Assembly (NCBI GenBank): GCA_947260005.1 | Contig: CAMYOL010000020.1 | Location: 1-57,775 of the forward strand | Source of the DNA: an uncultured Ectothiorhodospiraceae bacterium | GTDB taxonomy: Bacteria; Pseudomonadota; Gammaproteobacteria; UBA6429; Thiohalophilaceae | Direction: 5' to 3' | Length of the DNA stretch: 57,775 bases | Shown here: positions 40,831 through 49,412 of the stretch, piece by piece | Position numbering within the stretch: position 1 is the first letter of the stretch | Layout: each line of letters opens with the position of its first letter | Made by a program: the position numbers and the translations under genes | The notes under the pieces: model-generated | Told to the model about the DNA's origin: nothing | The model's input: the letters and a program-made list of their open reading frames with translations, nothing else | The model's database searches: none

Positions 40831-41385
40831 AATCTCATAATTTATCCAAATTCAGTATTTTAAATTTCCAACTTTTTAGTTTAGATTACCAAATTACACA
40901 TAAAATCCATCCCCCTCCCCAAACTTAAATTAGCATTTAAGAGATGTAGTTCAGCGCCGATACCCAATATAGGCTGTTTGGAAGTACCATTTCGATTAAA
41001 TAAAACAAAACAAGTTAGTGCCGGTGTTAAAGTTGGTTAAGGCTGTTGTTAGACCGATTTTTAGCGGAAATTGATATTCAATGTTGACTACATGATTGTT
41101 GCTATGGAAATTCATAGAAAAATTGCTAATTAGACGGGGCTCGTTGGTGTACAGAAATCAGCCGATATTGCTTCTCTTTGTTACTGAAAAATCAGCTTTG
41201 ATGGAAGAGGGCCTGAATAAATTGGAATAATTTTTTAGTTGTTTGAAATAGAGTAAATCAACCCTAATCTCGAGATACAGTAAATTTGGTCTAACTTAAT
41301 TCAGTATTGACTGATGCTATTAACACATCTGAACTCGATGAGTGTAGGTGATGGTATTGTTAACAGAAATAAATATGAGGTGTTT
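40831..41385. other. Intergenic region with a possible decayed reading frame on the minus strand
   Basis: About 550 AT-rich bases. On the minus strand, ending at a TAA complementary to 40881-40883, an open stretch of roughly 55 codons reads PTLTPALTCFVLFNRN and further on ILGIGAELHLLNANLSLGRG, which has the alternating look of an outer-membrane barrel strand pair. It has no start, and further barrel-like sequence (VNIEYQFPLKIGLTTALTN) continues upstream in another frame, so it may be the tail of a decayed gene. Nothing else is recognised; the promoter of the next operon should be near the right end. Confidence 0.25.
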
Positions 41386-41688
41386 ATGAGTTTGCAAAAA
41401 CAAATGTCATCAGATAACAGTACGATGACAATCAGGATTAACGGGATGTTTGATCTATCCGTGCAAGGTGAATTTCGTGAAGCCTATGAAAGTGAACAGG
41501 GTACACAAAAATTTGTGCTGGATATGAAAGGTACCGAATACATGGATAGTGCGGCATTTGGTATGTTGTTGGTGTTTCGAGATCACGTCGGTGGTGATTC
41601 AGCTGATATTCTGATCCAAAATGCCAATGATGATATAAAGAAATCCTTTGCTATGCTTCAATTTGACCGTATGTTTAAAATTTCATAG
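41386..41688 (+). CDS. STAS-domain anti-sigma factor antagonist (HsbA/SpoIIAA-like)
   Basis: A 100-residue single STAS domain. The phosphorylation segment is EYMDSAAFGMLLVF, with Ser55 at the position phosphorylated in SpoIIAA. Such proteins bind an anti-sigma factor or another partner when dephosphorylated. The next gene, 2 bases away, encodes a protein with both a PP2C phosphatase and a kinase-like ATPase, the right tools to reset this serine. The pair matches the HsbA-HsbR arrangement of Pseudomonas and CrsA-CrsR of Shewanella. I use the ATG at 41386, preceded by GAGG; an upstream in-frame start at 41314 is unsupported. Confidence 0.82.
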   Translation: MSLQKQMSSDNSTMTIRINGMFDLSVQGEFREAYESEQGTQKFVLDMKGTEYMDSAAFGMLLVFRDHVGGDSADILIQNANDDIKKSFAMLQFDRMFKIS

Positions 41689-41690
41689 TA

Positions 41691-43427
41691 TTGAAAGCTA
41701 ACGCGAACATAGCACCGGATGAATTTCGTGCAAATCAGAAAATTCTAATTGTTGATGATAATTATCTTGATCTAAATATTGCTGTTGAGTTGGTTAAAAG
41801 CGAAGGTTATCAAGCAATATCCGCAACAAATGGTTTGGACGCAATTAGTATGTTTGATAAAGAAAAGCCCAGCATGGTTATCCTGGATGTGCTACTGGGT
41901 GGCATGAATGGCTATGAAGTTTCAAGAGCTATTACTAACTTAGCTAAAGATAATTTTATTCCTATACTCTTTGTTACTTCGCTGGATACGGTTGAGGCTA
42001 AAGTCAAGTGTCACGATCACGGTGGCGTTGATTTGCTAACTAAGCCATTTAACAATACTATTCTTAAGTCAAAGATACAAACATTTGTTTCGCTTTCAGT
42101 CTTGTATGATTCTAATAATTTTCAACGAAAAGAACTGGAGTATCATAATAAACAGTTAAAACAAAACTATGAAGTTGCGAGCAATGTTTTTGATAAGGTG
42201 ATGCATAGTGATGTATTAAACTCTGAATCGATAAAGTATTCATTGTCTCCAATTACCATATTTAATGGTGATATATTGATGGCGGCATTTCGTCCATGCG
42301 GTCAACTCCAGGTCATGCTTGGTGATTTCACTGGTCATGGTATTTCTGCAGCAATTGGAGCTATACCAGTTGCTGATATTTTTTACGGTATGACGGAAAA
42401 GGGGTTTGGAGTTTCAGAAATATTACAAGAAGTTAATGCGAAAATGCTAAGGATATTGCCGAGGGGATTGTTTTTAGCGGCTTGCTTTATAGAGTTTGAT
42501 ATTGAATCAGGTAAATTAACATTGTGGAATGCGGGATTGCCTGACGGTCTCATATACAATAACTGCAAAAAAAAAGTAACGGAGAAATTTTCCTCCAGGA
42601 ATTATCCATTGGGTGTTTCTAAAGATGTTTTAGTTACGAATACAATCGAAAGTTATTGTGTTAAAAAAGATGACAGGTTAATTTTGTTTACTGATGGTGT
42701 AATTGAAGCTCGAAATAATAAAAGAGAATTGTATGGGCTTGATCGAGTTATTGAGGATATCAAAAACTGCAAGTCCGAATGGTTAATTGATTGCTTGCAA
42801 GAAAAAATTACGCTTTTTTCGGAAGGTGAACAACAAACTGATGATACGACACTATTTGAAATCGATTTTGGGAAAACTGCTAAACCAATAGATGCAAATA
42901 AAAATAATGTTTACCCTGTACCTTTATTAAATTCCAGCTGGAAATTAGAATATATATTCGGCGCATGTATACTAAAAGTTTTAGATCCTATACCTGGCTT
43001 AATACAAACTATTATGGATATGCAGAAACTACAAAAGCATAAGCAGGATGTTTTTATCATTATACGTGAATTATTTATGAATGCACTTGATCATGGACTT
43101 TTAAAGTTAAGTTCAGGATTAAAACAAGGTGCCCAAGGGTTTTCAAATTATTTACAAGAGAGGCAACATAGATTAGCTAAACTAGAACAGGGTAATATAA
43201 AAATTAATATTGAACACGATGGTGATTCCGCTGGAGGCGTTCTGGGCGTGATTATAGAAGATACCGGTGATGGGTTTGATAGCGAGCAGATAACTAGTCA
43301 ACTTGTTTCTAATACTCAAAATCACGGTCGTGGCATATTTATGGTGGATACGATTTGTGAATCACTGTCTTATAATAAGACTGGTAATCGCGTTCATGCC
43401 ATATACCATTGGTCTATTCCCGACTAA
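41691..43427 (+). CDS. Response regulator with PP2C phosphatase and HATPase anti-sigma kinase domains (HsbR-like)
   Basis: A 578-residue cytoplasmic signalling protein. Domains: receiver (about 15-135, acidic D22/D23, phosphoacceptor D66, Lys118), a coiled linker, a SpoIIE-type PP2C phosphatase (about 190-390, GDFTGHGISAAIG and LFTDGVIEARN), and a C-terminal GHKL ATPase (about 430-575, ELFMNALDHG, EDTGDGFD, NHGRGIFM). It should switch phosphorylation of the STAS protein encoded directly upstream in response to a sensor kinase not found here. The start is TTG at 41691 right after the STAS stop. Outputs in relatives are FlgM or RpoS control; here the target is unknown. Confidence 0.86.
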   Translation: MKANANIAPDEFRANQKILIVDDNYLDLNIAVELVKSEGYQAISATNGLDAISMFDKEKPSMVILDVLLGGMNGYEVSRAITNLAKDNFIPILFVTSLDTVEAKVKCHDHGGVDLLTKPFNNTILKSKIQTFVSLSVLYDSNNFQRKELEYHNKQLKQNYEVASNVFDKVMHSDVLNSESIKYSLSPITIFNGDILMAAFRPCGQLQVMLGDFTGHGISAAIGAIPVADIFYGMTEKGFGVSEILQEVNAKMLRILPRGLFLAACFIEFDIESGKLTLWNAGLPDGLIYNNCKKKVTEKFSSRNYPLGVSKDVLVTNTIESYCVKKDDRLILFTDGVIEARNNKRELYGLDRVIEDIKNCKSEWLIDCLQEKITLFSEGEQQTDDTTLFEIDFGKTAKPIDANKNNVYPVPLLNSSWKLEYIFGACILKVLDPIPGLIQTIMDMQKLQKHKQDVFIIIRELFMNALDHGLLKLSSGLKQGAQGFSNYLQERQHRLAKLEQGNIKINIEHDGDSAGGVLGVIIEDTGDGFDSEQITSQLVSNTQNHGRGIFMVDTICESLSYNKTGNRVHAIYHWSIPD

Positions 43428-43456
43428 CTTATTGATTATCTTAATTTATGTAGCAG

Positions 43457-43484
43457 TTGCTATAAAATGATATTTTGTTATATT
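43457..43484 (+). promoter_or_regulatory. Promoter of the tetR-efflux operon
   Basis: TTGCTA (43457-43462), a 16-bp spacer and TATATT (43479-43484). The -10 element lies within the left arm of the palindrome at 43478-43513, so a bound TetR protein would block RNA polymerase. Transcription would begin about 25 bases before the tetR ATG, giving a very short leader. Confidence 0.5.
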
Positions 43485-43513
43485 ACTAACTGACTAGTCA
43501 GTTAGTAATATAA
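43478..43513. promoter_or_regulatory. 36-bp perfect palindrome: TetR-family operator
   Basis: The left arm TTATATTACTAACTGACT (43478-43495) is followed with no spacer by its exact reverse complement (43496-43513). The centre, ACTGACT-AGTCAGT, is typical of operators bound by TetR-family efflux regulators. It ends 3 bases before the tetR ATG and covers the -10 element, so it would give tight autorepression. In RNA the same bases could fold a long hairpin that hides the start codon region. Confidence 0.85.
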
Positions 43514-43516
43514 ATA

Positions 43517-44158
43517 ATGAGTGTTAATGAAACAGAAAATAGTCGATGGCGACGTCGTAAAGAATCCCGTCCTGGTGAGATCATTGAAGCCGCTTTAGAG
43601 CTATTTGTCGCTAATGGTTTTAGTGCTACTCGCCTGGACGAGGTGGCAAAACTGGCCGGAGTTTCTAAAGGAACGGTCTACCTTTATTTTGATAGCAAAG
43701 AAGATTTATTTCGTGCTGTTGTTCAACAAATAATCATTCCCGAGATAGAAAAGGCAGAACAAAAGGCAGCTCAGTTTCAGGGGAGTCAGCGTGACTTATT
43801 AATGATGTTGATGATGACCTGGTGGAACATTATCGGTAAAACCCGATTAGCTGGGATACCTAAACTGATGATTTCTGAAGCGGCAAATTTTCCAGAATTA
43901 GCAGAATTTTATCTTGAAAAAGTTGTCAGTCGAGCAAGGAATATAATAAAAAAAGGAATTGCCGTGGGGATTCAAACGGGTGAATTTAAACCTTCTGACC
44001 CGGTTATCACAACTCGATTATTAATGGCACCAATGCTATTTGCCGTTATCTGGGAAAAATCATTAGCCCCATATGACCAAGAGAAATATGATCTGGATGA
44101 TTATCTTGAACTACATCTGAGTACATTTTTTGAAGGGATTAGCACAAATAATGTTTAA
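43517..44158 (+). CDS. TetR-family transcriptional regulator of the efflux operon
   Basis: A 213-residue regulator. The N-terminal DNA-binding domain is clear: EIIEAALELFVANGFSATRL, DEVAKLAGVSKGTVYLYFDS, KEDLFRAVV. The C-terminal part (about 90-205) is a ligand-binding domain of the TetR_C type and has no recognisable ligand. It is the first gene of a three-gene operon with TolC-like and RND genes, and its ATG follows a 36-bp palindrome, so autorepression lifted by an efflux substrate is the likely logic. Its end overlaps the next start by 8 bases. Confidence 0.9.
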   Translation: MSVNETENSRWRRRKESRPGEIIEAALELFVANGFSATRLDEVAKLAGVSKGTVYLYFDSKEDLFRAVVQQIIIPEIEKAEQKAAQFQGSQRDLLMMLMMTWWNIIGKTRLAGIPKLMISEAANFPELAEFYLEKVVSRARNIIKKGIAVGIQTGEFKPSDPVITTRLLMAPMLFAVIWEKSLAPYDQEKYDLDDYLELHLSTFFEGISTNNV

Positions 44159-45605
44159 TTCAAGGTCTCTTAAAATCTTCTTATCTCTGACTTTTGCCTG
44201 CTTTTTTATAACGAACGGGTATGCAAAGCAAATTGATGTCCTTAGTTTGGACGATGTAGTTAAACGAATATTAAAGCAATATCCGAGTATTGAGGTTGCA
44301 CGAATTGAAGTTGAGCAAGCCAGACAAGAATATGCAAAAATTCAAAGTCAGTTAGGCTGGGTATTTTCTGCAAGTACCGGCGTTGCTCGTGATGTTGCGG
44401 CGTTTGATGTTCCTAGTGATCAATTTCATGCTAATGTTAATTTTTCAAGTTTAAATAAATCAGGTTCTAGAATAGAAATAACAGGAAATTATACTTACGA
44501 AGACAGTGATACCTCAGTTATTCCGTCATTATTAAACCCGTCAGAAAGAGCTCGGCTCGATCTTAATTATCGAATTCCTTTTGCGCAAGGTAGTGATAAT
44601 CCGAATTATACTGAGGGTTTGGAGTTAGCGAAGGCTGGGTACGACTCAACTCTTGCGGATAAAATTAACCAAACTGATGCGCTAATTGGTCTTACCGCAA
44701 ATCTTTTTTATGATGCGGCCGCCACCATTGCTCGAATTGATGATGCTAATGCATCGATCAAACGTTCTCTCAGATTACTTCAATTTGTTGAAAAAAATAA
44801 ATCTCTTGGTTTAGTCGAGAAAAAGGATTATTTAGACGCCAGAGCATTGTATTTAAACAGAATTGCAGAGCGAGATAATCTTTTGGTGATCTGGAGCCGG
44901 CAGCGCTCAGAACTGAACAGGTTGATTGGGTATAAGTCAAGTTTTGAGTTTTTACCAAGCACGGACATAATTGACAAAACTCTTGTACGAGATGATGTGT
45001 TACAACGAGCCTATGAGGTATCTCCAGTGCTGCAGCTTCAAAATGCTCAACTAAAACGGGCAGAATCAGAAATCACGCTCGCGATTGATGCTAAAAAAGA
45101 TCTTCTCGACCTGGTGTTGTCAGTAGGTGCGCGGAACACAACTGGTGATACATCCCTTGGTAATGTGTCAAATGATGAGTTAGCGGGTGGGGCGAGACTT
45201 GAATATCGATTTTCATTCGATCAAAGAGGTTTTGACGCAGATCTTTATCAAAAAATTCTACAAAAGGAATCAGTTGAAGAAGAAATTGCCAGGGTTAAAA
45301 CTCAAATAGATTATGACATTGATAGCTTATTGGAACAAATTAAGAGAAGCCAAACCTCAATTAAAAGTATTAAAAAGAGGCTTGCTGTTGAAAAAGAAAA
45401 AGTTGCAGAGGCCTTTGAACGGTATAAAACCGGGCGTTCAAACACTAACGAGTTAATAGACAATGAAACCGCTTTGTTTGCAAGCAGTCTGCTTTATAGA
45501 ACGCGTAAAATTGAGTTGTCTAGAATGTATACGGATTTGGATTTAATGTTAGGAGAACTCTGGAATAGTAATGTTTTGATTTCTCGTGATCAGGGTACAG
45601 AGTAA
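44151..45605 (+). CDS. TolC-family outer-membrane efflux protein
   Basis: A 484-residue outer-membrane channel of the OEP family. A Sec signal covers about residues 1-26 (FFITNGYA-KQ), followed by two long alpha-helical OEP repeats (VVKRILKQYPSIEVARIEVEQARQ and EVSPVLQLQNAQLKRAESEI at their starts) and beta-strand segments between. It forms the exit duct for the RND pump encoded 5 bases downstream. The ATG at 44151 overlaps tetR, with AAGGGA upstream; an in-frame TTG at 44130 is less likely. The usual periplasmic adaptor gene is absent. Confidence 0.87.
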   Translation: MFNSRSLKIFLSLTFACFFITNGYAKQIDVLSLDDVVKRILKQYPSIEVARIEVEQARQEYAKIQSQLGWVFSASTGVARDVAAFDVPSDQFHANVNFSSLNKSGSRIEITGNYTYEDSDTSVIPSLLNPSERARLDLNYRIPFAQGSDNPNYTEGLELAKAGYDSTLADKINQTDALIGLTANLFYDAAATIARIDDANASIKRSLRLLQFVEKNKSLGLVEKKDYLDARALYLNRIAERDNLLVIWSRQRSELNRLIGYKSSFEFLPSTDIIDKTLVRDDVLQRAYEVSPVLQLQNAQLKRAESEITLAIDAKKDLLDLVLSVGARNTTGDTSLGNVSNDELAGGARLEYRFSFDQRGFDADLYQKILQKESVEEEIARVKTQIDYDIDSLLEQIKRSQTSIKSIKKRLAVEKEKVAEAFERYKTGRSNTNELIDNETALFASSLLYRTRKIELSRMYTDLDLMLGELWNSNVLISRDQGTE

Positions 45606-45610
45606 ATACT

Positions 45611-48600
45611 ATGATGGCAATTATAAAATTCATGGTTGAAAAGGGGCTGGTAGTCTCATTGATTTCTGTGTTTATCCTGGCTCTAGGGGTTTTTGCGATA
45701 CTGAAAATGAATCGAGAAGCCTTTCCAAATGTAAATCTCGATGTAATTCAAATAAGTGTTGCTCAGCCTGGTGCGTCACCTCAAGAAATTGAACGTCTTA
45801 TTGTCATTCCGATTGAACAAGAACTGAAAATATTAAATGGAATTGATAAAATGACTTCAGTCTCATTTCCTGGTTCGGCGAGAATAACATTGGAGCTCGA
45901 TCCGGATGCCTCTAACCGTGATCAGATTACAAATGAAGTGCAGTTAGCCATCGATAGGGCACGGCTTCCATCTGATTTACCTAACAAACCTTATGTATTA
46001 GAGATTGATGCGCGGGTATTCCCTGTGATTCAACTTGCGTTTTCTGCTCCCTTTGATGAAGTTAAATTAAAGCAAATAAGTAGCAAAATTGAAGATGATC
46101 TATTGAGAATAAAAGGTGTCGGCCGCGTACAGATACAAGGTGATCGGAAAGAAGAAATAAGAGTTACTGTTAAACCGGAGATGTTAAAAAAACATCGAGT
46201 TACTATTGGAGACATATCTAAAATACTAACAAAATGGAATGTCAATGTTTCTGGTGGTGGTATTGATACTGAGCAGGGCCAGAAAACGGTGCGTATTGTC
46301 GGTGAATATGAAAATGCTGGTGATGTAGCAAATTTGGTTTTGCGTTCGAATCAAGCTGGTCAAAACTTGATGTTAAAAGACGTTGCTGACGTCAAGCAGA
46401 CATTAATCAAAGCAGAGACTTATCATGATGTTAGTGGTAAGCCTGCTATACACATGGTTGCGATGAAGTTGGAAGATGCGGATATTATTAATACAGTTAA
46501 TGATATTAAGGCCTATATAGAAACCGTGCCAGCAAAGTATGGTGAGAGTATCGAAGTTGATTCATTCAATGATTTCTCTAAGATAGCGAAACTCCGTCTT
46601 GGTGTTTTGACAAATAACGGACTGGTTGGTGCCTTTTTAGTATTGTTTACATTAGTAATATTTTTGCGCCCATCAGTTGCCATTTCCACAACAATCGGTA
46701 TACCCATCGTGTTTTTAATGGGTTTATTTACCTTGCATATGTTAGGCATAACCTTGAATCTGATTTCTATGATGGCATTCATTATGGTATTGGGAATGTT
46801 GGTTGATGATGCGATTATATTAGGTGAAAACATTACCTTCCATATGGAGCAGGGGATGCCTCCAAACCAGGCGGCTGTGGTCGGTGCAAAAGAGTTGATG
46901 GGCCCTGTTACGACAACAATATTAACGACCGTGGTTGCTTTTGTCCCCTTACTTTTCCTTTCTGGTATTATAGGGAAATTCATTGTTGCAATTCCGATTG
47001 TGGTGATTTTACTGTTAATTCTTTCCTGGTTAGAATCTTTTCTTATTTTACCAAATCACGTCGTCCATTTAACAAATCCTAAAAAAATAGTCGGGGAACG
47101 ACCATGGTTGAAATGGTTGGAGGATAAGTATGCTTCAGTATTGGAATTTACTTTAAACCATCATTGGTTAATGGTTATCTTTTCAATTATTCTATTGGCT
47201 GGTTCATTCTGGTTTGCCAAAAATGTTATGCGCTTCCAGCTATTTCCACCAGTTGGTATCGAACAATATATTGTTCGTGCTACAGCAGAGCCAGGAACCA
47301 GTCTTGAAGAAATGCGTGAGCGACTTATTAAAGTGGAAAAATCAATTCGTTCATCAGTAGATGAAAAGTATATTGATGCGACCTTAATTACTACTGGCCA
47401 GACAGCTGTTGACGCAGGCGATCCGTTAATTCAAATTGGTAGTCGGTTTGGACAGATCAGGGTTATCTATATACCTTACACATTACGTCCAGAACATGAT
47501 GCAATAAATGATATGTTTTTATTAAAGAAAAAGTTGGTGGTAGAATACCCGGATTTAAAATTTGCCTTCCAGGAAATGCAACCTGGCCCACCAACGGGAC
47601 GCGCACTGCAAGTCGAGATTATAGGTGAAAACTACGATGTGGGTGAAGCTGTTGCGTCACATTTAATGGATTACTTGAAAAGTGTCGACGGTGTAACAAC
47701 GATCGAAAGTGATATGATGCCGGGTGATGCGGAAATCAGAATAAATTTTGATCGAACTATGGCCGCTTATGCCGGAATTGACCTGGCTACAGCCGGGAGT
47801 CATATTCGAGCTGCGGTTGACGGTTTACGCGTTGCAACGACTCGCTGGGGTACTGATGAAGTTGATATCACTATTCGCTTTCCCGAAACATCTTACCAGC
47901 AACAATTGAAACAACTCCAGGAGTTACAGATACCTAACGATCGTGGTGGAATGATTACCATGGATAAAGTAGCAAATTTTTATGAGCATGAAGGATTTAC
48001 TAATATCCGACATAAGGATAATCAACGAGTAATAAGTGTGTTGGCGAATATTGACTCACGAATCATTACCAGTAATGAATTAAATACCATGGTCGAAAAG
48101 AATCAATCCGATTGGTTAACCGAAGAGAATAAGAAACGGGTTTCAATTAACTATGGTGGTGAAAATGAAAAAAATCAGGAATCGATAATCGATCTGTTAT
48201 TTGCTTTTTCTTTTGCATTACTGGCAGTGTTTTTTATTCTATCTGTGCAGTTTAATAATTTGGGCTATCCAATCGTAGTCATGCTGGCGATTCCTTTTGG
48301 TGCAATTGGTGTTATTTTCAGTTTTTATTTACATGACCTATTTTGGAAACCAATGCCATTATCGTTTATGTCAACATTGGGTATTGTTGCACTAACGGGT
48401 GTGGTTGTTAATAGTTCGCTTATTTTGCTGGTTTTTATTCAAAGAAAAATAAAGGAAGGGATGGTCATGCGTGATGCCATCGTTTATGCATGTCGCAGAC
48501 GATTGAGAGCTGTTTTATTGACTGCAATCACGACTATTGTTGGTTTGTTACCGACTGCATATGGATGGGGTGGGTTGGATCCGTTTGTTTCATCAATGGC

Positions 48601-48721
48601 TCTGGCATTATCCTGGGGACTCATATTTGCTACTTTAATTACGCTAATAGTGATACCGGCTATTTTTATGGCAGGATCAGATATTTTTTCGCTAAAGCGA
48701 ACTAAAGTATTAAATGACTAG
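45611..48721 (+). CDS. RND efflux pump inner-membrane transporter
   Basis: A 1036-residue AcrB/HAE1-like pump with the usual 12 membrane helices and two large periplasmic loops. The proton-relay Asp pair is present in helix 4 (D399-D400, GMLVDDAIILGENI). The helix-10 position that is Lys940 in AcrB is Asn934 (GVVVNSSLILL), as in a broad sub-branch of RND proteins that lack this Lys. It drives proton-coupled export through the TolC-like protein upstream, but no adaptor is encoded here. Its stop overlaps the stop of the convergent FHA gene. Confidence 0.9.
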   Translation: MMAIIKFMVEKGLVVSLISVFILALGVFAILKMNREAFPNVNLDVIQISVAQPGASPQEIERLIVIPIEQELKILNGIDKMTSVSFPGSARITLELDPDASNRDQITNEVQLAIDRARLPSDLPNKPYVLEIDARVFPVIQLAFSAPFDEVKLKQISSKIEDDLLRIKGVGRVQIQGDRKEEIRVTVKPEMLKKHRVTIGDISKILTKWNVNVSGGGIDTEQGQKTVRIVGEYENAGDVANLVLRSNQAGQNLMLKDVADVKQTLIKAETYHDVSGKPAIHMVAMKLEDADIINTVNDIKAYIETVPAKYGESIEVDSFNDFSKIAKLRLGVLTNNGLVGAFLVLFTLVIFLRPSVAISTTIGIPIVFLMGLFTLHMLGITLNLISMMAFIMVLGMLVDDAIILGENITFHMEQGMPPNQAAVVGAKELMGPVTTTILTTVVAFVPLLFLSGIIGKFIVAIPIVVILLLILSWLESFLILPNHVVHLTNPKKIVGERPWLKWLEDKYASVLEFTLNHHWLMVIFSIILLAGSFWFAKNVMRFQLFPPVGIEQYIVRATAEPGTSLEEMRERLIKVEKSIRSSVDEKYIDATLITTGQTAVDAGDPLIQIGSRFGQIRVIYIPYTLRPEHDAINDMFLLKKKLVVEYPDLKFAFQEMQPGPPTGRALQVEIIGENYDVGEAVASHLMDYLKSVDGVTTIESDMMPGDAEIRINFDRTMAAYAGIDLATAGSHIRAAVDGLRVATTRWGTDEVDITIRFPETSYQQQLKQLQELQIPNDRGGMITMDKVANFYEHEGFTNIRHKDNQRVISVLANIDSRIITSNELNTMVEKNQSDWLTEENKKRVSINYGGENEKNQESIIDLLFAFSFALLAVFFILSVQFNNLGYPIVVMLAIPFGAIGVIFSFYLHDLFWKPMPLSFMSTLGIVALTGVVVNSSLILLVFIQRKIKEGMVMRDAIVYACRRRLRAVLLTAITTIVGLLPTAYGWGGLDPFVSSMALALSWGLIFATLITLIVIPAIFMAGSDIFSLKRTKVLND

Positions 48722-49386
48722 TTGATATAAAAAAACTCCATTTGCGTACCAACCAGTTCAATTACATCATGATCTTTAAGAACATGTGAGTCGCTCTCTA
48801 TTTGGGAGCCATTTACACTAGGTATATCATTGGAGCGACGTAGTTTAGTATTTTTAATGGATGATATTGAATAACCATCTGATGTCCTTGCGATCATGGC
48901 CATTTTAATTCCATTAAAACCTAAAGTATTAAAAGGTTTCCGTAGTTCAAGCACTTTTGTTTTGAGTGGACCATTCAGTATTTTTACTGCGGCGAGAGGT
49001 TCTCCTTTGGCATCTGTTGGCTTGGGAGGGTTGGTTTGCATGATTTGCGTATCTTCGATTTCAGCCCGTAAAAACATAGTCGGCTCGTAATCATCATCTT
49101 CGTTCTCAAAATAAGTGAACTGGTAATTTCCTATTTGTACAACATCACCATGTTGAAGCACTGATTTAGAGACCCGACCACCATTCAAGAGAGTACCATT
49201 TGTACTGCCTAGATCATCGACATAAACTTTCTCGCTAACCAGGGTGATTAAGGCATGGCGACCACTCACAGTTAAGTCATTTAGCTGAATATCATTCCCA
49301 TGTTTCCTTCCGACACTAATACTATCTTTATCAACCATGAATTCACGAATGATAGCACCATCTAGAGTCATAATAAGTTTAGACAT
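48718..49386 (-). CDS. FHA-domain protein, last gene of the kinase/pilus-ATPase operon
   Basis: A 222-residue protein. An N-terminal FHA domain (about 20-95) has the phosphothreonine-binding set: GRKHGNDI, the Ser/His of VSGRHALI, and GSTNGTLLNG. A second, FHA-like but degenerate unit lies at the C-terminus (about 160-220, RTSDGYSISSI, PSVNGSQI, HDVIELVG). FHA domains read Ser/Thr-kinase phosphorylation, and a Ser/Thr kinase is encoded three genes upstream in the same operon, with two PilT-type ATPases between. It probably links kinase output to the pilus motor. It overlaps the convergent RND gene by 4 bases. Confidence 0.88.
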   Translation of the reverse strand: MSKLIMTLDGAIIREFMVDKDSISVGRKHGNDIQLNDLTVSGRHALITLVSEKVYVDDLGSTNGTLLNGGRVSKSVLQHGDVVQIGNYQFTYFENEDDDYEPTMFLRAEIEDTQIMQTNPPKPTDAKGEPLAAVKILNGPLKTKVLELRKPFNTLGFNGIKMAMIARTSDGYSISSIKNTKLRRSNDIPSVNGSQIESDSHVLKDHDVIELVGTQMEFFYIN

Positions 49387-49412
49387 ATTTTAGTACCCAA
49401 TTTATATTATTA

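Noticed and set aside
46513-46983. 156-codon open frame on the minus strand
   Set aside because: It is antisense to the RND membrane helices and shows no independent coding signal.
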